From: Pseudobacteriovorax sp.
Lineage (GTDB): Bacteria; Bdellovibrionota_B; Oligoflexia; Oligoflexales; Oligoflexaceae
Length of the DNA: 64,000 nt
Assembly (NCBI GenBank): GCA_013215145.1
Contig: JABSRP010000019.1
Span: 1-64,000, forward strand
Reading direction: 5' to 3'
Within the stretch, counting starts at the first letter, position 1; each line of letters begins with the position of its first letter. The notes under the pieces were generated by a model. The model had not been told where the DNA came from, searched no databases, and saw only the letters and a program-made list of their open reading frames with translations. Shown piece by piece: positions 25,524-34,192 of the stretch. The translations under genes and the position numbers were made by a program.

Positions 25524-26012
25524 GTGATGTTAAGGCATAAATCGATTGTTGGTTTTATGTTGCTCGGATTTATTAGTCTGACGGTCGTGTTTCTATGGAA
25601 GCCAACTATGCACGAGTCCAGTGCACCTCTACCGAAAATACTGAATGAGATTATTTTTTTTGAGGACGACAACAAACAAAGGATCTCTTCTGATTTTGAC
25701 CAAATTTGGATTTTTGGTCCCTATACGCCTGCCGAAATCGTGCGGGATAGGCTTGGGGAGTCCTGCAAGCTGATAGATTATTGTGTCGATTTTTGGGGGC
25801 AACGAAGCCTCTCAGAGATTACTGTTCCGGAAAACAGATACCTTATCGTATTTGATAGAGCCAAGGTTCAGCAGTACTATTTGGCTCCTGTTAATGGCCA
25901 GCCTTGTTTTATAAGTAGAGACTCTTTTAATCGTGCCCTGAATATTGCTGATTTAAAACGTAAGAGACGTGGCGATATTTGTATCATCAATGAAAAAACA
26001 GATAGTCGTTGA
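25524..26012 (+). CDS. Small membrane-anchored protein, partner of the toxin-like lipoprotein
   Basis: About 162 residues from GTG 25524 (ATG 25527 is equally possible); AAGGAA lies just upstream. The same frame is open further upstream inside the lipoprotein gene, but that is not a credible start. One N-terminal transmembrane helix (IVGFMLLGFISLTVVFLW) is followed by a soluble domain of about 120 residues with IWIFGPYTPAEIVRDRL and three cysteines, two of them in GESCKLIDYCVDFWG. It is presumably exposed to the periplasm. No family was recognised. The tight 13-nt spacing after the lipoprotein suggests co-expression, as for an immunity or accessory protein. Confidence 0.65.
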   Translation: MMLRHKSIVGFMLLGFISLTVVFLWKPTMHESSAPLPKILNEIIFFEDDNKQRISSDFDQIWIFGPYTPAEIVRDRLGESCKLIDYCVDFWGQRSLSEITVPENRYLIVFDRAKVQQYYLAPVNGQPCFISRDSFNRALNIADLKRKRRGDICIINEKTDSR

Positions 26013-26042
26013 AGGGAAGAGATCCCTCCCTCCCCTCATCCA

Positions 26043-27842
26043 CTAATACTGGGAGGTGTTTTCGGTAGCAGCAATTCCCAACCCCCTCATTAGGGTCGTG
26101 TTTTTCCACTGGTGCTCTTTCATACGAGATAAGATATCGTCAACGAGAGATATGGCCTCGCCTATGTGCGGTCCTTGGTTCAGCATGATGCATTCGGCCC
26201 TTTCAGCCATCGTCACATCGCTTAAGTCACCGCGGCTGGGAATCCCTCCCTTCGCAAGGGATTCTAACACTTGGGTCGCCCAAATAACAGGGGTATGGGC
26301 TGCGCGGGTCAACCACATAATCTGTTCCTGGAGTTCTGCTAATCTTGAGTAGCCGACCTCTACCGCAAGATCTCCTCGTGCGATCATAACTCCCCAGGCA
26401 TTGAAATCTAATGCGCTACGAATGATTTGGGATAAATGATCGATAGCCTGGCTGGTCTCGATCTTGATTATAATGCCTCTCTCACCTTCTTTTTTACTGA
26501 AGATCTCTTTGATATCTTGAATATCATGGGGTGTCTGAACAAAGGAAAAAGAAAAGATATCCGCATCGACCCAAAGAGCTTCTAAGCAAGTACGATCCTT
26601 GTTTGTAATGGCTGGCAAGGAAGAAACGGAATGTGGCAGATTTACCCCGCGGTCCCCCTTCATCTTAAACCCTTTAAGAGGAGCGTGAGTCACTTCCAAA
26701 GTTACTGTTTGATCGTGATGGGAAAGCTCGCGGATAATCGTACGCATATTGCCGTCATCAAATAGAATGGGATCTCCCTTTTTCAGTGAGCTCCAAAAAC
26801 AAGCTAGATTTGCCACGACAGCGTCTTGTCTGGGTTCATCATTTTCCGTAGAAAGGATGAACCTGTCGCCAACAAAGTAGCGACGATCCACCTCCATATT
26901 TGAGATCCCGGTAATTGAGAGCTGGCCCTCTGGCCCCTCGAAGGTTAAATCGTTTATGAGGTAGCAGGTCCTGCTGGATGCGACTGTTAACGCATCCTCG
27001 TCTTTCGCGATGATGACAACTTTGCGCAAGCGGTTTCGGGCATCACGGACGGTGAGAGTCTCTCCTTTTTCGAAAGCCTGCAAATCTCCTTTTACGGGGA
27101 TATCGTCCTTTGCTAGGGGGTTCGGATTCTTTGCTAAGCGAAATATACATTTTTCTAAGCAACGTCCATATTTATCTCGCTTGGGTTTAACCTTGATGAC
27201 ACCTGGCATTTGCCCAAGAGATGAAGTGCGAATTTTCGGACCTGACAGATCGCACATGATTTTAATGCTAGCATTCTGATCGCGGGCGATATATTTAACA
27301 GCTCTAATAGTTTTTCTTTGGTCTGAGAGGGTTCCATGACCACAATTGATCCGAAACAAGTCCACGTTCTTATCTATAAGAGTCTTAATTTTTTCCAAGT
27401 CTCGGTAAGCACAACTATCGAGGGTTGCCATAATCCTTGTGCGCCGATGGGGTCTCTCTTTGCCCAGAAGTTTTTCGGCATTTTTGCGGTAAATCTGATG
27501 ACTTGTCTCTCGGTGCGTCTCCAAAGATCGCATTTTCCTTTGCCACCCTGTCTTCATCGGCTCGTCCAGAAGGCTTAACCATAAATTGATGGTTTCCATC
27601 CCGACTGAAATCGTATCTTCACTTCGGCCTAAAGATGATAGCCCAAGTGATTGTAGACGGGCTTGTAATGGACGAAGATCCAGCTTCCGAATATTGAGAT
27701 AATTCTCAAAATTGGCCCGCGACCAGGCTTTGTCTGACAAACACAACGGCTCCTTGGTCTTGCTTGCAGCATTATGTATCAGGCGATCTACCAGAGTTTT
27801 GATTTCGGGAATCGTAGAGTTGCGGGTAAGCGTAGTATCCAT
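26043..27842 (-). CDS. Pyruvate kinase-like protein, N-terminally extended, lacking the C-terminal domain
   Basis: 599 residues. The barrel of pyruvate kinase is clear: RIMATLDSCAYRDLEKIKTL, LFRINCGHGTLSD, IKIMCDLSGPKIRT, GIIIKIETSQAID, MIARGDLAVEVGYSRLAELQ and PVIWATQVLESLAKGGIPSR. The enzyme transfers phosphate from PEP to ADP. It is unusual in three ways. There is a 130-residue N-terminal extension, and the B-domain region is enlarged (about residues 225-400). The allosteric C-terminal domain is missing, since the protein ends soon after MLNQGPHIGEAISLVDDIL. It may have changed regulation or substrate. AGGAGG lies 7 nt before the ATG. It stands alone, tail-to-tail with the gene ending at 26012. 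Confidence 0.85.
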   Translation of the reverse strand: MDTTLTRNSTIPEIKTLVDRLIHNAASKTKEPLCLSDKAWSRANFENYLNIRKLDLRPLQARLQSLGLSSLGRSEDTISVGMETINLWLSLLDEPMKTGWQRKMRSLETHRETSHQIYRKNAEKLLGKERPHRRTRIMATLDSCAYRDLEKIKTLIDKNVDLFRINCGHGTLSDQRKTIRAVKYIARDQNASIKIMCDLSGPKIRTSSLGQMPGVIKVKPKRDKYGRCLEKCIFRLAKNPNPLAKDDIPVKGDLQAFEKGETLTVRDARNRLRKVVIIAKDEDALTVASSRTCYLINDLTFEGPEGQLSITGISNMEVDRRYFVGDRFILSTENDEPRQDAVVANLACFWSSLKKGDPILFDDGNMRTIIRELSHHDQTVTLEVTHAPLKGFKMKGDRGVNLPHSVSSLPAITNKDRTCLEALWVDADIFSFSFVQTPHDIQDIKEIFSKKEGERGIIIKIETSQAIDHLSQIIRSALDFNAWGVMIARGDLAVEVGYSRLAELQEQIMWLTRAAHTPVIWATQVLESLAKGGIPSRGDLSDVTMAERAECIMLNQGPHIGEAISLVDDILSRMKEHQWKNTTLMRGLGIAATENTSQY

Positions 27843-28072
27843 GAAAACCTCCTTAAGTTTCGCTAACAGATCGGCTTAAACCTAAATGAAGGGGTCTCGA
27901 ACATAACTCTAGATTGCTCCTAAAGTCCGGAAATTTCAATAGTTGAATGGGAGTCACCTACGGAAACGAAATAGTCATTAATGCCTGTAAACATTTGAGT
28001 TAAAAATCAATAATTGACGCTTGGGACACGGCATCGTAGTGGTAGAAAGAACATTTAACTGAAGGTGTCAGT

Positions 28073-28501
28073 ATGGAAGCGTCTTTCAAACCTACCAACC
28101 GCGAATTTTTGCTGTATGTAAAAAGAAGTCTCATTTATGGTGGTATCGCATTTGTTTTACAGGGATTGATTGCTTATTGGGTCAATGCGGGTAATGCGGA
28201 AGCACTGCGAATGAAAGCTGCCTTGTCGAATGGGGCCTTCTGTTTTGGGATGACCTTAGTCTCAACCACAATGATGGAAACGCTGTTTAATAGTAGCAAG
28301 CACGTAAAGGTAGGGTATTTTCGGGCTCTGTTTGGGGGAGGGGGCATAGCAATATGTCTGGCGTTTGCGGTGCATGCGCTACTTGATACCCCTGAAGTTG
28401 TCTATACTGTGGTCACAACAGCTGTTATCAGTTCTCCTTATTATATTGCACTGCCGTTTAAATTCATTCATGAGAAAAAGAAGCAAGCGCTTTCTGATTG
28501 A
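28073..28501 (+). CDS. Hypothetical inner-membrane protein
   Basis: 142 residues with four predicted TM helices (about 20-38, 52-70, 85-102, 108-128) and a Lys-rich C-terminus (HEKKKQALSD). AAGGTG precedes the ATG. No family recognised and no conserved catalytic motif. It lies head-to-head with the pyruvate kinase-like gene (230 nt between them) and tail-to-tail with the response regulator. Confidence 0.7.
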   Translation: MEASFKPTNREFLLYVKRSLIYGGIAFVLQGLIAYWVNAGNAEALRMKAALSNGAFCFGMTLVSTTMMETLFNSSKHVKVGYFRALFGGGGIAICLAFAVHALLDTPEVVYTVVTTAVISSPYYIALPFKFIHEKKKQALSD

Positions 28502-28568
28502 ATCGAGACATGGAATATTTCGTGTATTCCATTGGATTGCTCTTTGCTATGGGGTCCGTTGTGCACTT

Positions 28569-29285
28569 TCATAGGCCTAATCGCGATTTTATTTGTCCAA
28601 GACGATCGCGGGCAATGGCAACTTCGTTGGCCCAGTGATCGGTAAGTACTGCTTGATATTTACGGTCTCCAAGTCTCTCTAAGCTGCCAAGAAACGTTAG
28701 GTTGATTATAGCGCTGCGATGAACTCTAATAAATTCTTTTTCTGGTAACCGTTTTTCAAGGCTATCTAAGGATTCATCAACCAAGATTTTTTTGTCCTTA
28801 ACGTATACGGTTTGATAGTCTTGTGTTGCTGAGATTAATGAAATGTCACTAAGGTCTAAGACCTGATAGTTCCCTTCGCTGCGGAATGCAAGTCTATCGA
28901 GGGGAAACGTCGGGGGATCAGGCAGCTTTGATGCCAATCCTTTTGTAAGTCTTTCAATAGTACCTTTAAGCCTATCTTGCGCGATGGGTTTTACTAAGTA
29001 GTCAACCGAGTTTGCCTCAAAAGCCTGAACCGCATACTGATCGTAGGCAGTGACAAAGACTATAGCGGGGCCGTCTTCTGAAAGGCTTTGTGCAATCTCA
29101 ATTCCTGTTAGTCCTGGCATATCGATGTCAAGAAAAACTACGTCAGGGTTCTTATTATGGATGAGTTTTAGACCTGTGATCCCGTCTTCAGCCTCTCCGA
29201 TACATGAGAGCTGAGGGTAGTGTTTCATTAATCGGAGAAGTCGTTTTCTGGCCGCTGCTTCGTCATCGATAATGAGGTAGTTCAT
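28569..29285 (-). CDS. LytTR-family response regulator
   Basis: 238 residues: a receiver domain (1-120; acidic IIDDEA, phospho-acceptor Asp53 in VVFLDIDMPG, FVTAYDQYAV, VKPI) and a C-terminal LytTR DNA-binding domain (about 135-238; SATQDYQTVYV, EKEFIRVHRSAIINL). This is the LytR/AlgR/YehT type that binds DNA as dimers. Its ATG lies inside the kinase gene (23-nt overlap), so the two are co-translated. The target genes are unknown. Confidence 0.92.
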   Translation of the reverse strand: MNYLIIDDEAAARKRLLRLMKHYPQLSCIGEAEDGITGLKLIHNKNPDVVFLDIDMPGLTGIEIAQSLSEDGPAIVFVTAYDQYAVQAFEANSVDYLVKPIAQDRLKGTIERLTKGLASKLPDPPTFPLDRLAFRSEGNYQVLDLSDISLISATQDYQTVYVKDKKILVDESLDSLEKRLPEKEFIRVHRSAIINLTFLGSLERLGDRKYQAVLTDHWANEVAIARDRLGQIKSRLGL

Positions 29286-30393
29286 CTGATTTATCCTTTA
29301 CGGGAAGTATTATCTCAACGATAGCGCCTGTGCTATCACGAGAAAAATGAAACTGAGCTTGCTTAGAATAAAGTAAGTCTAAACGTCTAACGCAGTGGTC
29401 ATGGCCTAGCCCAGTTCCTTTGCTTGGTTTCGCCTTCGATCCGAGGCCAGTATCGGCTATTCTAATGTGCAGCTTATTAGCTTGGGCCGCAATTGTAATC
29501 GCTATATTACCCCCATCTATTTTGGGGCTTATCCCATGAATCATAGAGTTTTCAATGAGTGGTTGCAGTAACAAAACGGGAACTATTATCGTCTCTTGGT
29601 CGAGGCTATCTTCGATATTAAAGGAAAACTGTACTCTTTCGCCAAATCTTGATTTTTCAATACTGAGATATAGATGCAATAGGTCTAACTCATGTTTCAG
29701 CGAATGAAAACTTTTGTCAAATGTTGCCAGTGTCGCACGATAAAAGTCTGCTAGCCTAACCACCATGTCTTCCGCCACATCGGGGTCTTCGTGAATCATG
29801 GATGCTATAGTATTCAATGAGTTAAAGAGAAAATGAGGGTTGAGCTGAGACGACAACGTAGAAAGCTGCACTTTAAGGTTTTTATTCTCAATATCTTTGA
29901 GACGAAATTGCATAGCTTCGTTTTTACGTCTGTATTTTATGAGTTCTTCATAACCCATGACAAATAAAAGAATCAGTAATCCATATACAAAACTTTGTGA
30001 ATAGTTTTGCAATTCAGGTAAGAACGGTTTATAGCCATTCATTTCTAAAAAAAGATTGGAAAACTGAAAACCAAGATATAATGCAGGCCAGGTCAAAACT
30101 ATGCCTAGTCCTATATCTATGATTATATTTCGCTCAGAAAATCTATCCTTTGATAGTATGGAAAGTAGCATTTTGATGCCTATACTGCCCCATTGAACAA
30201 TCGTATTGCATGTGATTCCGATTATTAAAAAAACTGAAAAATTAATACCAAGATGCTCGTTTGGGACCAATGCTAGATAGATCAAAGAACAAAGTGGGAT
30301 CCAGAATAGAATAAAACGGAGATAGTTGCGAAAACTCGTCCATAGACTTTCGCTATACTCAATAGCTAGAATTTTTTTTAATCTCGATATCAT
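29263..30393 (-). CDS. Sensor histidine kinase, LytS/YehU-like
   Basis: 376 residues: several TM helices over residues 25-150, then the His_kinase (PF06580) region with SSQLNPHFLFNSLNTIASMI (His187 as phospho-acceptor) and a HATPase domain (LLLQPLIENSMIHGI N-box; IADTGLG and GTGLGHDHCVRRL G-boxes). It has no recognisable sensor domain except the membrane part. GAGGTC precedes the ATG. It forms an operon with the LytTR regulator downstream. Confidence 0.92.
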   Translation of the reverse strand: MISRLKKILAIEYSESLWTSFRNYLRFILFWIPLCSLIYLALVPNEHLGINFSVFLIIGITCNTIVQWGSIGIKMLLSILSKDRFSERNIIIDIGLGIVLTWPALYLGFQFSNLFLEMNGYKPFLPELQNYSQSFVYGLLILLFVMGYEELIKYRRKNEAMQFRLKDIENKNLKVQLSTLSSQLNPHFLFNSLNTIASMIHEDPDVAEDMVVRLADFYRATLATFDKSFHSLKHELDLLHLYLSIEKSRFGERVQFSFNIEDSLDQETIIVPVLLLQPLIENSMIHGISPKIDGGNIAITIAAQANKLHIRIADTGLGSKAKPSKGTGLGHDHCVRRLDLLYSKQAQFHFSRDSTGAIVEIILPVKDKSDELPHYR

Positions 30394-30434
30394 ATAAAGA
30401 CCTCGATGGAGGCGGCATCTGCCGCCCTACAGTA

Positions 30435-30875
30435 TTAGTCAGTTAAAACCAGTTTTTCCGAGAAGAAGCTAGTAGCGATACCATGTTTCATTTCGGTCCT
30501 GGAAAGTCTCATACTTGACGATGAATCAAAGATAATCGTTGTTGCATAAGACGTTTCTCCAGTAACGGTATATTCCTGACATATATTATTAGCAAAGCAG
30601 TACATTCCCCCTTTACTGTTTTTGCAGCTCGTCGTCCAGGCGTGATCCTTTTTTTGACGCTCACAAGTATACTCTAGCGTATCAGATTCAGTAATGACTC
30701 GGACATTAGTTTTCATATTTTGATGAGAATCCTCTTGGACGTCCACCAAAAGTTTGTATTGGCTTTGTTTCTTGCCATCTGGGCCATAACGAACTCCGTC
30801 TCCCTGCCAGGTTTTTCCCATTCCCAGTGTAGAAACCATTAAGCTTGCCATGATCAGTGTTGTTGATTTTTTCAT
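30435..30875 (-). CDS. Hypothetical secreted protein
   Basis: 146 residues with a signal peptide (about 1-20). The mature domain has four cysteines (EYTCERQ, TTSCKNS, MYCFANN, NICQEY) and a lipocalin-like alternation of strands (YKLLVDVQE, NVRVITESDTLEYTCE, TTIIFDSSSSMRLSRTEM). No family was recognised. AGGAAAG lies 6 nt from the ATG. It sits just upstream of the LytS/LytT pair on the same strand, 41 nt from the kinase start, so co-transcription is possible. Confidence 0.68.
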   Translation of the reverse strand: MKKSTTLIMASLMVSTLGMGKTWQGDGVRYGPDGKKQSQYKLLVDVQEDSHQNMKTNVRVITESDTLEYTCERQKKDHAWTTSCKNSKGGMYCFANNICQEYTVTGETSYATTIIFDSSSSMRLSRTEMKHGIATSFFSEKLVLTD

Positions 30876-31209
30876 GATTCTTTCCTTTTTTTGATCGTTT
30901 ACTCATCAACTGTCATCACTCTTATAGGAAACTCCCGAATTCACTTGTAGCAGGCATCGCCAAACAGCCGTTTTTAGGCGATGAACGGACGAGGGGTAGG
31001 GTTGAGTGTTACTCCGAGAGCTGTTTTACGGCCTTTAAGGTTAATGATTTTCACGAGTTGAGGTTGTTTTGAGGTGTTCTGCCGGAAATGCATTAACGAT
31101 CTCAATGACGAGTGGCCGTAACGTACATATTTCGGGGCCTAATTGATTTCTTAACAAACTTGAAAAACAAAGACTGATGGAGGAGATAACCCTAGAACCT
31201 ATCCTAAAT
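30876..31209. other. Intergenic region with one hairpin
   Basis: 334 bases without a convincing gene; a 68-codon minus-strand frame at 31041-31247 has no RBS and overlaps the next gene. CATCGCC (30955-30961) pairs with GGCGATG (30977-30983), loop 15 nt. The promoter of the secreted protein at 30435-30875 should lie in its left half. Confidence 0.5.
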
Positions 31210-32178
31210 CTAGAGTCGAATACCGAGGTAAATCTCATTGATGACACTATTTAGCTGATATTCGACAGCATCTAGAGGAACCGTCACGGAATCTTGCCAA
31301 AGGCTTGCCCCCAGAAACCAGTACCCGCGATCGAGACCCAAACTTAGCAGTACTACTTCTTTGTTTGCTGGCACCGATGTTTGGGCTGAAAAGGAGATTT
31401 CTGAAATCGGCTTTTGGTACTGCCAGGTTCGCCCGAGTAAGATACTGCCACCAAACCAGTAGCCAAATGGATGCTTTAACACGAAGGCATAGCCGACAAG
31501 TAGGCTGAATGAATTGGCATCAATTGAGCTCTTTTGGGAGCCTTCGGGTAGCTGATTAATTAAATCGCTTGGCAGATTACGGATCTTGAGGTGATCGAAA
31601 GCAGCGCTGAATACAAGAGAATCGCCGCTTTCTTTCTGATATCCGGTTTGATACATATGAGCCGACTGATTGTAGTTTTCTGGATCATTGATATAGAATA
31701 GATTCAGCGTCCGACGATTGAGTGTCATGTCGGGGTAGAAGGCAAATTTGGTATTATCCGGTGACGATGTTGCTGAGTCTACTGATAAAAGATCTTGGTT
31801 GTTAAATCCCTGGTAATCCTGCCAGGAGACATCCCACCCGATCCACCCTGAGACTCCATGGAGTTGCAGATCTTGGTATTTGGTTTCTCCCTTTTCTTGC
31901 GCCGAGTCTTCCGACACAGAATCAGCTTGAGAGAAGGCTAGGCTAAAGTCCCTATATCCCAAAGAGATCCCAATGTTTCCTCCAGTATTTGGCTGATACA
32001 GAACTGGTTCGTCAAAGGCTGCCTCCTCACCCTCTGCCGCTGGTTGGGCTGTTGCCGTAACCTTTGCTGCACTCAATGAGTTAAATGGTCGAAATAAATA
32101 GGGGTTTTTGTCTTGATAGGACACCGTTGAGCATCCTAGTGTTAACATAAATGGCGCTGTAAAAAACCAAAATTTCAT
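31210..32178 (-). CDS. DUF4421-like outer-membrane lipoprotein/barrel
   Basis: 322 residues. The N-terminal LTLGCSTVSY is a lipoprotein signal (Cys16). The rest has the alternating strands, YQPNTGGNIGISLGYRDFSL, WIGWDVSWQDYQGF, the long central loop with LNLFYINDPENYNQSAHMYQ, and the ending EIYLGIRL of DUF4421-type proteins, which are predicted outer-membrane barrels. The assignment is by eye. GGGGGT precedes the ATG. It is divergent from the ABC importer operon (188 nt), so a shared regulation and a surface role linked to uptake is conceivable. Confidence 0.65.
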   Translation of the reverse strand: MKFWFFTAPFMLTLGCSTVSYQDKNPYLFRPFNSLSAAKVTATAQPAAEGEEAAFDEPVLYQPNTGGNIGISLGYRDFSLAFSQADSVSEDSAQEKGETKYQDLQLHGVSGWIGWDVSWQDYQGFNNQDLLSVDSATSSPDNTKFAFYPDMTLNRRTLNLFYINDPENYNQSAHMYQTGYQKESGDSLVFSAAFDHLKIRNLPSDLINQLPEGSQKSSIDANSFSLLVGYAFVLKHPFGYWFGGSILLGRTWQYQKPISEISFSAQTSVPANKEVVLLSLGLDRGYWFLGASLWQDSVTVPLDAVEYQLNSVINEIYLGIRL

Positions 32179-32366
32179 GTATACCCCCGCAGACGATATC
32201 GGCCCTCCTTTCGAAAAAGTTAAATAAATATAGATATATAGAAGATAGCTTAGGGATATTAGTGGTTTGTGTTGGCTTTTGGGCTTCTGTCCTTTTGTAA
32301 TTAGGAGAAAGAAAGTGTATACAATTAGGCTTAGTTATAACCCGAGAACCTGACTAAGGAGATAAG

Positions 32367-33200
32367 TTGAAACGTTCCGTATTCATTCTTTGGCTCATAG
32401 GTATTTTTGTTGTTTCCGCTGAGGCAAAGCCCTCCAAGCCGAAACGTATCGTCTCGACTTTCGTGGGCGCAGACGCAATTTTAGTTGAGCTTCTAAAGAA
32501 CCAGCATCAGCGTCTACTAGCCCTCTCGCCTCTGTCAAAAGACGCGCGCTACTCACCTATATACGATCAGATTCCTAATGGCATTGGTGATTTTGGCAGC
32601 GAGCTAGAAAATCTTTTGGTAAAGAAACCCGATTTGATTATTGCCGCTAGTTACACACGGGCAGCATGGTTAAAAATGCTTGAGGTGGCTGGTGTTCCTT
32701 ATATCGTTCTTAAAGACTTTAGAAACTTGGATGATATTCAGAATAACATTGCATTGATTGCCGGAGCGATTCATGAAAAAGAAGCTGGCAACCGCCTGAT
32801 TGCCTCGATAAAATCTCGACTCGAGGGCCTCAAGGCATGCCCTTTATCGGGAAAGACTGTGGTTAATTATAGTGACGAAGGGGTTTTTATGGGAGGCAAT
32901 ACGCTTTTTGATGATCTTATGAGTCGCGTTGGTCTGATTAATCTGGCTAGTAAACTCGGCTTAAAAGGCTGGTCACGCCTTTCTGATGAGGCCTATGTGA
33001 GCCTGAAACCACAAATCATTGTCGGCCTCGACAAAGACGGCCGCACAGAATCAAGTCTTCGTAAAAAGCTAAGCTCTCACCAGCTTTGGGGGCCTGTTAT
33101 CAATCGTAAGGGGGTTGTGGTACGTCTCGTCCCTGGTCGGTTTTTATCGTCGGTCAGTCATCATAGTCTGACTGCTTTGGAGATGCTTTGTGCTCAGTAA
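32367..33200 (+). CDS. ABC importer substrate-binding protein, BtuF/FhuD/HmuT type
   Basis: 277 residues with a signal peptide (1-20, ending SAEAKP) and the PF01497 periplasmic-binding fold: RIVSTFVGADAILVELL, the NLLVKKPDLIIAAS strand, and the second lobe with VNYSDEGVFMGGNTLFDDLM and LKPQIIVGLD. Such proteins deliver ferric siderophores, haem or cobalamin. The start is TTG with AAGGAG 5 nt upstream. It is the first gene of a three-gene importer. The 188-nt leader shows no cobalamin riboswitch, so iron or haem is somewhat more likely than B12. Confidence 0.88.
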   Translation: MKRSVFILWLIGIFVVSAEAKPSKPKRIVSTFVGADAILVELLKNQHQRLLALSPLSKDARYSPIYDQIPNGIGDFGSELENLLVKKPDLIIAASYTRAAWLKMLEVAGVPYIVLKDFRNLDDIQNNIALIAGAIHEKEAGNRLIASIKSRLEGLKACPLSGKTVVNYSDEGVFMGGNTLFDDLMSRVGLINLASKLGLKGWSRLSDEAYVSLKPQIIVGLDKDGRTESSLRKKLSSHQLWGPVINRKGVVVRLVPGRFLSSVSHHSLTALEMLCAQ

Positions 33201-34185
33201 GGCTATAGTAACTAGATTAGCGCCCATAACGATGACTCTCCTTTTAATATGCGCCTTGGTTTTGGCCTTACAGTGGGGAGCAGCGGGATCAATCGGTGAG
33301 ATGCTTTTTTCCGATAGTTCTCAGTTGCAGCTGGTTTTTTGGCAAATTCGCGTTCCACGTATCCTCGTGGCTGCTATCTGTGGTAGTGCCCTTGGTGCTG
33401 CCGGTGTTATCAGTCAGGGTTTTTTTCGAAACGAGTTGGCTGGTCCCTCGATCCTTGGGACAACAAGTGGTGCCAGTGCGTTCGTTGTTCTCTATATGTT
33501 TATTGTGGGTCATCCCGGGCATTGGTTAGTCGTTCCGGTGGTGGCTTTTTTGGGGGCTATCGTCTCAACAAGTTTGGTTCTCATTTTTTCAGCAAGGCAT
33601 GGCGTAGCTATCCAATCGAGCAGATTACTCCTAGGAGGCCTTGCCCTAAATGCTTTGTTTGGAGCGATGTCCACCTTTATCCTTTCCCTGAGTCTTAAAG
33701 ACTATTCGTTATCGCAGTCGATTATGTACTGGTTGCTTGGTGGCATCAGTGGAAAAGGTTGGCATCATATATGGCTCGGCTTACCTTTGCTACTCATGGG
33801 TTTAACCTTTGGGTTTCGTCTAACCAAGACGCTTAATGTTCTCAATTTAGGCGAAGAAGTCGCATCTACCTTAAGTGTGTCGCTTCCTAGGCTCAAATGG
33901 AAAAGTATTCTTATCATGGCTTTGCTCGTTGGCACTTCGGTAGCCGTTTGCGGAGGGATTGGTTTCGTAGGGCTCGTCATTCCGCATCTTACTAGATTAT
34001 TATGTGGTGCTGAACAGTCAAGACTGCTTGTGCTTAGCGGTTTGAATGGTGCTACGCTACTTATCTTTGCAGACACCTTGGCTCGTAACGTGCTTTTACC
34101 TACAGAGCTTCAGGTAGGAGCCCTTATCTCGATGATTGGTGCCCCATGTTTTATCCTGCTTCTATATCTCAGGCAACGGGGGTAG
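33190..34185 (+). CDS. ABC importer permease, FecCD/BtuC family
   Basis: 331 residues and about 9-10 TM helices. FecCD family landmarks are WQIRVPRILVAAICGSALGA, AGVISQGFFRNELAGPSILG, LLGGLALNALFGAM, YWLLGGISGKGW and GGIGFVGLVIPHLTRLLCG. The GTG start overlaps the preceding gene by 11 nt, with GGAG 7 nt upstream. It works as a dimer with the ATPase encoded directly downstream (7-nt gap). Confidence 0.93.
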   Translation: MLSKAIVTRLAPITMTLLLICALVLALQWGAAGSIGEMLFSDSSQLQLVFWQIRVPRILVAAICGSALGAAGVISQGFFRNELAGPSILGTTSGASAFVVLYMFIVGHPGHWLVVPVVAFLGAIVSTSLVLIFSARHGVAIQSSRLLLGGLALNALFGAMSTFILSLSLKDYSLSQSIMYWLLGGISGKGWHHIWLGLPLLLMGLTFGFRLTKTLNVLNLGEEVASTLSVSLPRLKWKSILIMALLVGTSVAVCGGIGFVGLVIPHLTRLLCGAEQSRLLVLSGLNGATLLIFADTLARNVLLPTELQVGALISMIGAPCFILLLYLRQRG

Positions 34186-34192
34186 TGACCGT

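Noticed and set aside
31041..31247. 68-codon minus-strand ORF
   Set aside because: No RBS, no signal or domain, and it overlaps the 3' end of the DUF4421-like gene in another frame.
32195..32221. GCCGATAT on the minus strand before the DUF4421-like gene
   Set aside because: The -35 region matches 5 of 8 only and the element is 16 nt from the ATG, where the ribosome-binding site must also fit.
32179..32366. Cobalamin riboswitch before the BtuF-like gene
   Set aside because: No B12-box-like sequence or sufficient structure is visible in 188 nt.
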